Shown one piece after another: positions 14,593 to 21,013 of a stretch of 38,782 bases of DNA (position 1 is the stretch's first letter; every line of letters starts with the position of its first letter). The notes beneath the pieces are model-generated. The model saw only the letters and a program-made list of their open reading frames with translations, had not been told where the DNA came from and did no database searches. Both the position numbers and the translations under genes were made by a program. Origin of the DNA: a virus; the IMG/VR virus record IMGVR_UViG_3300037258_000239, positions 1 through 38,782 of that record, one strand, 5' to 3'.

Positions 14593-14715
14593 AAGAATGA
14601 TATTTTTTTTATATTCTTCATACTTTTTCAATACCTCCACGCGGATTTTATCTAGATTAAGTTTTTTTTTAATTTCTTCCGGTAAATCGGAAATATCATC
14701 TATAACATCACTCAT
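14407..14715 (-). CDS. Antisense small protein with RNA polymerase alpha-CTD-like helix-hairpin-helix domain
   Basis: 102 residues from the ATG at 14715, with AGG nine bases upstream. N-terminus acidic and helical (SDVIDDISDLPEEIKKKLNLDKIRVEVLKKYEEY). The rest, APIEILCLNPALDKILKVNG then ITRIYHLIDTDFTKIKGIGVK, follows the pattern of the C-terminal domain of RNA polymerase alpha: a leucine-rich helix, a short helix, then a hairpin GIGxK. In alpha that domain contacts UP elements and activators. A phage protein of this type could interfere with or redirect host transcription. It lies antisense to the 3' end of 13897-14592. Similarity seen by eye only. Confidence 0.6.
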   Translation of the reverse strand: MSDVIDDISDLPEEIKKKLNLDKIRVEVLKKYEEYKKNIILLYADAPIEILCLNPALDKILKVNGITRIYHLIDTDFTKIKGIGVKRAGDLAASLEQFLSMM

Positions 14716-14726
14716 GGAGTACCTAT

Positions 14727-15488
14727 ATGGTAGAAACAGAGAATAGCGAAGCAAAAACAATAGATCAACCACAAAATGTGGAAAATAAAAATGAAGCAAA
14801 GCAAGCAACAAGTCCAGATCCGAAAGGCAGTCCGGAAGAACCTAAAGAAGATCCAAACTGGAGAGCATTTAGAGAAGCCCGGAAAAAAGATCGCGCTGAG
14901 CGTCAAGAAGCAGAGCGCCGAGCTGCAGAGAAGGAAGCGGAAGCAGAAGCACTTAAAGCGGCTATGGAAGCCGCCTTCGCAAACAAACCGGCCTTTGTCC
15001 CGGGCGGCATAGAAAGGGGTAACGGGGAAGAAGAAACGGAAGACGCTAAAATAGAACGCAAAGTAGCGGCAGCTCTAGAAATACGGGAGCGCCAGTGGCG
15101 GGAGATGGAAACCCGACGGGAAAGGGAAGAATATCCAGTCAGATTGTCTAAGAACTTTCCGGATTTTAACTCTACAATCGCCCAGGAAAATTTAGATTAC
15201 CTCGATTACCATTATCCGGAAGTGTCAAGACCTCTTCAACGTCTAGCGGATGGATATGAAAAATGGTCAGACATTTATCACGCAGTCAAGAAATTCGTTC
15301 CCAATTTAGGCAATGCTAAGAAAGACGCTGCAAAGATTGATTCCAATCAAATGAAGCCAAAATCCATATCTACGGCCCAGAATCAGGAACAAACGACAGG
15401 GCGAAGCTTAGAAAGCACTTCAGATATAGAGAAAAGACGTGCTGCACGTTATGAAGAAATGAAACGTATAATCAACGGAGTAGGATAA
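14727..15488 (+). CDS. Scaffolding protein
   Basis: 253 residues, highly charged, rich in E, K, R and A, with long predicted helices (RKKDRAERQEAERRAAEKEAE). The acidic N-terminus is disordered and the C-terminus is basic (DIEKRRAARYEEMKRIINGVG), as usual in scaffolds that contact the capsid protein. It lies two genes before the capsid gene. GGAG lies nine bases before the start. Assembly-only proteins of this type are ejected or cleaved after head formation. Confidence 0.82.
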   Translation: MVETENSEAKTIDQPQNVENKNEAKQATSPDPKGSPEEPKEDPNWRAFREARKKDRAERQEAERRAAEKEAEAEALKAAMEAAFANKPAFVPGGIERGNGEEETEDAKIERKVAAALEIRERQWREMETRREREEYPVRLSKNFPDFNSTIAQENLDYLDYHYPEVSRPLQRLADGYEKWSDIYHAVKKFVPNLGNAKKDAAKIDSNQMKPKSISTAQNQEQTTGRSLESTSDIEKRRAARYEEMKRIINGVG

Positions 15489-15925
15489 TGAACATAAGAG
15501 ATTGTGTTTTGAATTATTTAAATGAAAAAGAGGCAGAAGAATTTGGCCAATGGGCATTTTCCATACATTATCTTAAATGGGAATCAGGAGAGCAGTTTTT
15601 AAGGTCATGGAATCTCTCCCATGGACATTTATATCAATTGAAAGAATCCAACGAAATCAAAAGGGATATAGAAAAAATGATAGCTTTTTGGAAAAAAGAA
15701 ACTAAAAAAGAACCTACGGAAAATGAAAAATTGCAGCAAGAATTTCTCCATATCCGAAAAGGTATGTGTAGGAGTTTAAATCTAATCTTATATAACCAGG
15801 ATGAAAGCTCAATCCGGCAAGCTATTTACATATTGGGAAAGATGAAAAATCAATGTGAAGAATATGCCAAAAAATATGGAGCATCAGATGAAGAAATTCA
15901 AAATTCTAGTAATCCTTTGAATTAA
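15488..15925 (+). CDS. Hypothetical protein (145 aa) between scaffold and capsid
   Basis: 145 residues, helical, with aromatic clusters (FGQWAFSIHYLKWESGEQFLRSWNLSHGHLYQL). Starts at the ATG overlapping the scaffold stop (TAATG), with AGGA upstream. N-terminal part could be a helix-turn-helix (NLSHGHLYQLKESNEIKRDI). No named family. Confidence 0.7.
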   Translation: MNIRDCVLNYLNEKEAEEFGQWAFSIHYLKWESGEQFLRSWNLSHGHLYQLKESNEIKRDIEKMIAFWKKETKKEPTENEKLQQEFLHIRKGMCRSLNLILYNQDESSIRQAIYILGKMKNQCEEYAKKYGASDEEIQNSSNPLN

Positions 15926-15944
15926 ATTAATTATTTGATAAGAT
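15917..15944 (+). promoter_or_regulatory. Candidate late promoter for capsid gene
   Basis: TTGAAT (15917-15922) and TAAGAT (15939-15944) are 16 bases apart, 100 bases before the capsid start. The -10 region overlaps TTGATAA (15935-15941), a heptamer that recurs at 28033-28039 before the second structured leader. Confidence 0.5.
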
Positions 15945-15962
15945 ACACGTAACGCGCTAGAT

Positions 15963-16007
15963 GTCGGGAATACGCGTCCCGGCAAGAGCCTACGACTCTC
16001 AAACGTA
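15963..16007 (+). promoter_or_regulatory. Structured 5' leader (hairpin plus H-type pseudoknot), capsid copy
   Basis: Hairpin GTCGGGA/TCCCGGC (15963-15969 and 15977-15983) is followed by stem AGAG/CTCT (15985-15988 and 15996-15999). The seven-base loop of that stem contains TACG (15991-15994), which pairs with CGTA (16004-16007) after a four-base CAAA linker. The same architecture with compensated stem bases is at 28059-28098. It ends 37 bases before the capsid ATG, followed by the GAGAGG ribosome site. Confidence 0.7.
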
Positions 16008-16044
16008 AGAAGACTAAAAAACTTTTTACTTTTGAGAGGCAAAA

Positions 16045-17013
16045 ATGACATTTTCAACCGGCATTGTCGGCATTCAAAACATGGCGCCAGAGCTTCCAGT
16101 TCAGGCGTCGGAAGATCTTCTATCAACTCCAATGTTCAACTTGATTCACTCCTTCGGGGTGGATTTACACCATGCAGAAAGCTATATCGGTAAAACCACT
16201 CGTATGAGTCGTTTTGAGAGGCTTTCTACCGATGGCGGTCAATTAGACGGTTCTGGACTAGATCCCGCTAGTGAAGTTCCTGTCAGAACCGACATCGACG
16301 CGACTATGGAAATATACGCAAAAAGTATCGTAACTAACGAACAGTTAGTCCTTTGGGAAAATTCTAAGACACTTACCAAGTTTACAGCGCTATTAGGTCA
16401 ATGGTTGAGAGAAAAGGAAGATCTTTTGATGAGAGACCTTTTTTCAAGTTCGGTCTCATACCTCAACGCCACTGGGGGCCTGAATGGCGATCAACCTAGT
16501 AATATTTCTTTGAATGATGTGAATAACATCGAGAATATCTTGCTTGGGAATGACTCCAGAAGCATGTTGACTAGCTTAGATGCTACTCTGAAATTCGCCA
16601 CTGGTGGAGTTAGAGACGCATTTATAGCACTTGCAAATACTAATCTTTGCGCCGACCTTCAGAAAGTCCAAGATGTACTGTTAAAGAAGAATTATCCCAC
16701 TCAAGAAGGGATTCGCCCAGAAGAATATTGCTCCATTTCCCGTTTCCGCTTCTTTGTCAGCTCTAAAGCTGCAAGAACACCGGGGATTTCGCTCAAAGGC
16801 AATACGATCTACACAATACCAATGTACGGCCTAGAGGCCGCCGCCAAGATAGAGCAAAACAACTATACCGCGGTAATTGGTTACAGACCGCCTTGGGTTG
16901 TTTCCAGTGTCGCACAAAATAGCCAGCTTTACGCGAAATTCGCAATCGCTAGGGCTATCACCAATCAAAATTGGATTTCCGGCCTAAACGTTACAACTTT
17001 CTTACCAAGCTAA
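16045..17013 (+). CDS. Major capsid protein
   Basis: 322 residues. Follows scaffold, and shows the N4-gp56/P22-type pattern: MTRFERLSTDGGQLDG-like N-arm, then EVPVRTDIDATMEIYAKSIVTNEQLVLW, and a late SRFRFFVSSKA. It forms the icosahedral shell (HK97 fold expected). Preceded by the structured leader and a GAGAGG ribosome site; a promoter and a terminator frame the transcription unit 15917-18084, consistent with very high expression. Confidence 0.88.
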   Translation: MTFSTGIVGIQNMAPELPVQASEDLLSTPMFNLIHSFGVDLHHAESYIGKTTRMSRFERLSTDGGQLDGSGLDPASEVPVRTDIDATMEIYAKSIVTNEQLVLWENSKTLTKFTALLGQWLREKEDLLMRDLFSSSVSYLNATGGLNGDQPSNISLNDVNNIENILLGNDSRSMLTSLDATLKFATGGVRDAFIALANTNLCADLQKVQDVLLKKNYPTQEGIRPEEYCSISRFRFFVSSKAARTPGISLKGNTIYTIPMYGLEAAAKIEQNNYTAVIGYRPPWVVSSVAQNSQLYAKFAIARAITNQNWISGLNVTTFLPS

Positions 17014-17030
17014 TATAGGAGGGAATCAAA

Positions 17031-18038
17031 ATGGCCTTTACAATCACTTATCAGCAAAAAATTACTCAGCCAGCTACTGCGGTTACACAATATGTAAACG
17101 TTCCAACTGGTGCCGATTATATTAAAGTTATCAATATTACACAGCGGAATTTGAGCACCTCAACAGCGGGGAATACCTTTGAATTTTTCCCTGGGATTGA
17201 CCCTCAAGGTTCATCTTTTGAATGGTTTAGAAATAACTCCACAACTGTTTTGGAAAAATACAATACAACTGGTGGATTTATTTATAATGCGAAATATCCT
17301 GATCCTGAAGCAGCTGTCACAGGAACAACTATCACCAATGCGTCCCCAGCGGTAGCATCGGCAACAAATACATATAGCAACGGCGACAGAGTTATAATTT
17401 ATAATTCCGTAGGCGCTTTGATGTATTCCGGGATGACTTTTACAATCTCAAGTGTTAGCGGATCGGGGTTTACTTTGCTAGGTCTTAATACGCCCGGCAG
17501 TGCTGCAACATCTTTTAGCGTAAGACGCATTGCGCCGGCCGCTAGGGTGGAACCAAGGTTCTTCTATGTAACAGCAGTAACTCAAGCAACCCAAGCTGTA
17601 GTCACTCTTTCAGAGGCTCATGACTATGTTGTAGGAATGAAAGTTGAATTCACCGTCCCAGGATCATTTGGAATGACTCAACTCAATAACTTCAACCAGC
17701 CTCAAAACTTGCCGGCGACTATCGTAGCAACCACAACATATACAATCACTGTAAACGTCGATACTACCAGCTATACACCTTTTGCGTTTCCGGCTTCTAG
17801 TGGATCACCCACAACCCAATTATTTGCGACTGTAGCGCCTGCTGGAGCTAGCACACAGGTAACGGGAACTTATCCGAATCAGGTTGTAACGGGATATAAC
17901 TTCCAATACCAACCTTTCAGATCGGGACTATTCGTTCCTTACGTTGTTCTTCCTGCTGGAGCAGATTCCCCAGGGGGCCAAGCAAATGATGTGTTGCTAG
18001 TCCAGTTTTATAAATTTGAGACTGGAACGATTCAATAG
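17031..18038 (+). CDS. Head-associated or decoration protein with FCCH-like domain
   Basis: 335 residues. N-terminal half is beta-rich (VTQYVNVPTGADYIKVINITQRN). Residues about 180-260 (VTAVTQATQAVVTLSEAHDYVVGMKVEFTVPGSFGM, then VNVDTTSYTPF) match a small beta domain seen in phage adhesion and head proteins, FCCH-like. The same domain makes up the 129-residue protein at 18398 and recurs in the tail protein at 21000. Strong site AGGAGGG. The gene ends just before a strong terminator, so it shares the capsid transcript. Confidence 0.7.
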   Translation: MAFTITYQQKITQPATAVTQYVNVPTGADYIKVINITQRNLSTSTAGNTFEFFPGIDPQGSSFEWFRNNSTTVLEKYNTTGGFIYNAKYPDPEAAVTGTTITNASPAVASATNTYSNGDRVIIYNSVGALMYSGMTFTISSVSGSGFTLLGLNTPGSAATSFSVRRIAPAARVEPRFFYVTAVTQATQAVVTLSEAHDYVVGMKVEFTVPGSFGMTQLNNFNQPQNLPATIVATTTYTITVNVDTTSYTPFAFPASSGSPTTQLFATVAPAGASTQVTGTYPNQVVTGYNFQYQPFRSGLFVPYVVLPAGADSPGGQANDVLLVQFYKFETGTIQ

Positions 18039-18053
18039 AAATCTAACCAATAG

Positions 18054-18084
18054 CCCAAAGATCCAATTCGGGTCTTTGGGTTTT
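18054..18084 (+). terminator. Rho-independent terminator after the capsid unit
   Basis: CCCAAAGATCC (18054-18064) pairs with GGGTCTTTGGG (18070-18080) over 11 positions (one T-G) with a five-base loop AATTC, followed by TTTT. One of the strongest hairpins in the window. Confidence 0.85.
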
Positions 18085-18096
18085 AAAAAGGCAAAA

Positions 18097-18282
18097 ATGG
18101 CTGAAAAATGGATACAGAAGGCTTTAGGGCCGAAATCAAAAGGCAAACTCCATAAAAAGCTTGGAGTGCCACAAGGAAAAAAAATTCCCGAATCAAAAAT
18201 AAAAGCAGCAGAAAAAAAGGGTGGCAAGATCGCTAAAGAAGCACATCTCGCCGACACCCTAAAAAAACTAAGGAAAAAATAA
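18097..18282 (+). CDS. Small basic protein (61 aa)
   Basis: 61 residues from the ATG at 18097, which follows the terminator; an upstream in-frame TTG runs through the hairpin and is unlikely. Very lysine-rich (KALGPKSKGKLHKKLGVPQGKKIPESKIKAAEKKGGK). Similar small basic proteins occur in phage heads and are sometimes called DNA-associated or capsid-associated. The stop overlaps the next ATG. Confidence 0.7.
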   Translation: MAEKWIQKALGPKSKGKLHKKLGVPQGKKIPESKIKAAEKKGGKIAKEAHLADTLKKLRKK

Positions 18283-18398
18283 TGAAGAAGAAAGCATCCA
18301 GCAAAATGGGAAAAGTTGAGAAAGAACTCAAAAGCCACATGAAAGCAGACAAAAAAATGCACAAAACTGAAATGAAGAAAATGTCGAAAGGTTGCTAA
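18282..18398 (+). CDS. Tiny lysine/methionine-rich protein (38 aa)
   Basis: 38 residues, starting MKKKASSKMGKVEKEL and ending MSKGC, with lysine and methionine about half of all residues. It is linked by overlapping codons (TAATG both sides), so it appears translated in series with the small basic protein before it and the FCCH-like protein after it. No family recognised. Confidence 0.6.
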   Translation: MKKKASSKMGKVEKELKSHMKADKKMHKTEMKKMSKGC

Positions 18399-18787
18399 TG
18401 GTAAACCAATACTTGCCCCCTGTTGTACAGATTCCCAGTTCTTTGCAGATCACAGCGATAACGCAAAGCGCTCCGATGGTGATAACTGTAGCGATAGCAA
18501 ACCCAACAACAGAGGCAAACACCTATATTGCTGGAATGGCGGTTAGGTTGATGGTTCCTCAGACATTCGGCATGTATCAGGCCAATGGCCTCGTGGGAAC
18601 AATTTTAGCAATAGATGGAAACAATTTCTCATTAAATATCGACTCAACCCAATTTGATCCTTTCGTGGTTCCCTCGGGCAATATTTTACAGCCTGCAACA
18701 ATATCTCCGAATGGGTCTAGAAATCTTCAATATAACAATTTAACAAACGAAGTGCCCTTTCAGTCACTTTCAAACGTAGGAAATTAA
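18398..18787 (+). CDS. FCCH-like beta-domain protein (129 aa)
   Basis: 129 residues from the ATG at 18398, overlapping the previous stop. The core (ITAITQSAPMVITVAIANPTTEANTYIAGMAVRLMVPQTFGM, then LNIDSTQFDPFVVPSG) is a paralogue of residues about 180-260 of the 17031 protein. A virion decoration or attachment protein is likely. Confidence 0.7.
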   Translation: MVNQYLPPVVQIPSSLQITAITQSAPMVITVAIANPTTEANTYIAGMAVRLMVPQTFGMYQANGLVGTILAIDGNNFSLNIDSTQFDPFVVPSGNILQPATISPNGSRNLQYNNLTNEVPFQSLSNVGN

Positions 18788-18788
18788 T

Positions 18789-19223
18789 ATGGCAAAAACA
18801 TTAATGATGTCAACGGCCAGCGGAGAACTCCACGGCCTAATCAACACTTTAAGCAATAATGTTCCACCCGATGATTACAAAAACATGAAACCCGAACACA
18901 AAAGGGACATTGAAGCACAGAGAAAAGAAGATGCCAAAATGGTCAAGGCGGAATACATGAACTCTCGCGGCAAAGCGGAGAGACTTACAAAGCCATATTG
19001 CCGTTACGCCGGTGATCCAATTCAGATTTGGCATTTCATCCCAGGCAAGACTTATGAGCTTCCCTTGGGCCTTGTTAAAGAGGTTAATGATTCTCAAAAG
19101 GTTATGAAGCAGCGAGCTGGCTTAGTCAGCATAGATGGTGCGGAAGTAACGAAAACAGGCGCTCCATTAGAGCAAGACCAAGAAGGTCAATGGTTACATA
19201 AATTCGTTGCTAATAGTTTTTAA
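18789..19223 (+). CDS. Hypothetical structural-operon protein (144 aa)
   Basis: 144 residues. Charged helical N-terminal half (DDYKNMKPEHKRDIEAQRKEDAKMVKAEYMNSRGK), then a sheet-like part (YCRYAGDPIQIWHFIPGKTYELPLGLVKEVND). It resembles phage proteins found between capsid and adaptor genes; no named family. Weak site AGGAAATTAAT before the ATG. Confidence 0.65.
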   Translation: MAKTLMMSTASGELHGLINTLSNNVPPDDYKNMKPEHKRDIEAQRKEDAKMVKAEYMNSRGKAERLTKPYCRYAGDPIQIWHFIPGKTYELPLGLVKEVNDSQKVMKQRAGLVSIDGAEVTKTGAPLEQDQEGQWLHKFVANSF

Positions 19224-19227
19224 TTTG

Positions 19228-19247
19228 CATGTAAAGCGGCTTTACAT
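19228..19247. repeat. 20-bp repeat/palindrome, copy 2
   Basis: Exact copy of 5885-5904, here in the 34-base gap between two virion genes. As RNA it forms a hairpin of about seven pairs immediately before the GAGGG ribosome site of the adaptor gene, so it could influence translation initiation. Confidence 0.8.
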
Positions 19248-19257
19248 TTGAGGGTAC

Positions 19258-20430
19258 ATGAGCGCATTGGTGCAGGCACCATCGACCTACAGCTATATAG
19301 AAACGAAAGTTAGACGCTTGACGGCTTCAGCTAGTCAGGCGTCTTTATCAAGCGCGGATATCCAGTCCTATGTAAATTTGTTTTATAATACGGACTTTCC
19401 TTATGCAATAAAGATTGATCAGCAGAGGCAAGTCTATAAATTTCTTACCATTCCAAATGTTGATCGTTATCCTGTAGATGTTAATACTTATCAGGGATTC
19501 CGCGCACCCCTCTATTTTGAGGGGATTCAGGGTAATTTTTTTAAAAATCGAGATCAACTTTATAATCTTTATCCTAGATTTCCAACTCAGTTTCAGCCAA
19601 TAGGCGGTGATGGAACAACAACATCTTTCACATTTTCATTATTTGCAAATAATGTTTACCCATTTCCGCAAGCAAGTTCGGGTATTTTAAGTACACAAGT
19701 AGTAATCGGAGGTATAGACGCAAATGGTAATCCTATTCGTATCATTGATGATGGTGGAGCTGTTGTTAATGGCTTTGGAATTGGAAGTAATACAACAACC
19801 GGACAATTGCTTTACCTGCAACAAAATGCGGTGGGAGACAATGTATACTTAGATGCAACAAATACCCAACAGCCAGCCATTCCTAATTATGCGCCTTTGG
19901 GTGGACAGCAAAACGCAAATCTACCTAACAATTCCTATCCCCCAACCCCTTTAACTCCTCAATATTGCGGTACAGTCAATTACGTAACGACAGAAATGAC
20001 CATTAACTTTCCTGTAGCTCCGGCAGCAGGGACGATGATCAATGTTTGGGCTGCAACGTATCAGGTGGGAAGGCCATACAACCTCCTATTTTGGAATAAT
20101 GAATTTACGATCCGGCCTGTACCGGATAATGTCTATCTCGTTGAAATAGAAGCCTACCAATCGCCTAGCCAATTCATGATGACGAATGACCATCCTATTC
20201 TCAACCAATGGGCGCAGTATATAGCGTTTGGAGCCGCAAGAGAGATACTACGTGATAGACAGGATATGGAAGGCGTTGAGAATCTTCAAGAAGGTTTTCT
20301 GCGTCAAGAAGGCTTAGTCTTAGAACGTCAAGCAGTAGAAGAAATCGCTGTCCCCAATATCACACTTTTTAATAGCACTCAAAACGGATACGGAAATCAA
20401 GGTGGATGGGGAACAGGACAAGGATTTTAA
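19258..20430 (+). CDS. Head-to-tail adaptor-like protein
   Basis: 390 residues. The N-terminal SYIETKVRRLTASASQASLSSADIQSYVNLFYNTDFPYAIK and the C-terminal FTIRPVPDNVYLVEIEAYQSPSQ, then a helical part (LNQWAQYIAFGAAREILRDRQDMEGV), resemble adaptors (T7 gp11/P22 gp4-like) that join portal to tail. The middle contains a beta-rich insertion. Ribosome site GAGGG. The position between head genes and the tail nozzle supports this. Confidence 0.65.
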   Translation: MSALVQAPSTYSYIETKVRRLTASASQASLSSADIQSYVNLFYNTDFPYAIKIDQQRQVYKFLTIPNVDRYPVDVNTYQGFRAPLYFEGIQGNFFKNRDQLYNLYPRFPTQFQPIGGDGTTTSFTFSLFANNVYPFPQASSGILSTQVVIGGIDANGNPIRIIDDGGAVVNGFGIGSNTTTGQLLYLQQNAVGDNVYLDATNTQQPAIPNYAPLGGQQNANLPNNSYPPTPLTPQYCGTVNYVTTEMTINFPVAPAAGTMINVWAATYQVGRPYNLLFWNNEFTIRPVPDNVYLVEIEAYQSPSQFMMTNDHPILNQWAQYIAFGAAREILRDRQDMEGVENLQEGFLRQEGLVLERQAVEEIAVPNITLFNSTQNGYGNQGGWGTGQGF

Positions 20431-20485
20431 ATATAATGGACACAATATATAGAAAGTGATATCCTTAGGAAAAAGGGGTCACAAA

Positions 20486-21013
20486 ATGAAAATATGTCCA
20501 AAATGTGAAATAGAAAAAGAGTTGTCAGAATATTGGAAAGGAACATCTTATTGTAAGCCTTGTTACAACAATTGGAAAAAAGAGAATCGAAAAAAAAATA
20601 AAGAAAAAATCGCAGAAAGTAGAAAAAAACGGTGGAGAGAAACAAATTCTAGATATTGCAAAAAATGTAACAGTCCTTTTGTGGGTAAGGGAGTTAAACG
20701 GGAATATTGCTCAACGTCATGCAAAATACTGGGAAATATAAAAATTGTTCAAAGTTGCTGGGAATGGCAAGGAGATTTACATCCTAATGGCTATGGATAC
20801 ACAACAAATTATGAAACGAATAAAAGAGAGCATGTACATCGCGTCAGTTTTAAACTTTTTAAAGGCGAAATTCCAGAAGGTTTGTATATTTGCCATCATT
20901 GTGACAATAGAAAATGTATTAATCCAGCACATCTTTTCTCAGGAACGGCGAAAGAAAATATGCAAGATGCAAAGAGAAAGGGAAGGCTAAAAAATCAATA
21001 TGGCAGGGTATAA
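20486..21013 (+). CDS. HNH homing endonuclease
   Basis: 175 residues from the ATG at 20486; a GTG ten codons earlier is possible. Residues 1-25 hold a zinc-ribbon (CPKCEIEKELSEYW...CKPC), then a basic linker, a second cysteine pair, and an HNH_3-type domain (HVHRVSFKLFKGEIPEG, then ICHHCDNRKCINPAHLFSGT with catalytic HH and N). Such enzymes nick or cut DNA and spread by homing. It sits between adaptor and nozzle genes and overlaps the next start by 14 bases, a typical insertion position. AT-rich relative to neighbours. Confidence 0.9.
   Translation: MKICPKCEIEKELSEYWKGTSYCKPCYNNWKKENRKKNKEKIAESRKKRWRETNSRYCKKCNSPFVGKGVKREYCSTSCKILGNIKIVQSCWEWQGDLHPNGYGYTTNYETNKREHVHRVSFKLFKGEIPEGLYICHHCDNRKCINPAHLFSGTAKENMQDAKRKGRLKNQYGRV

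Noticed and set aside
15963-16007. Known riboswitch (purine, preQ1 or THF type) for the capsid leader
   Set aside because: Parts such as TCTAC and CTAAAAAACT are reminiscent, but the loop partners and conserved cores of those classes are missing.
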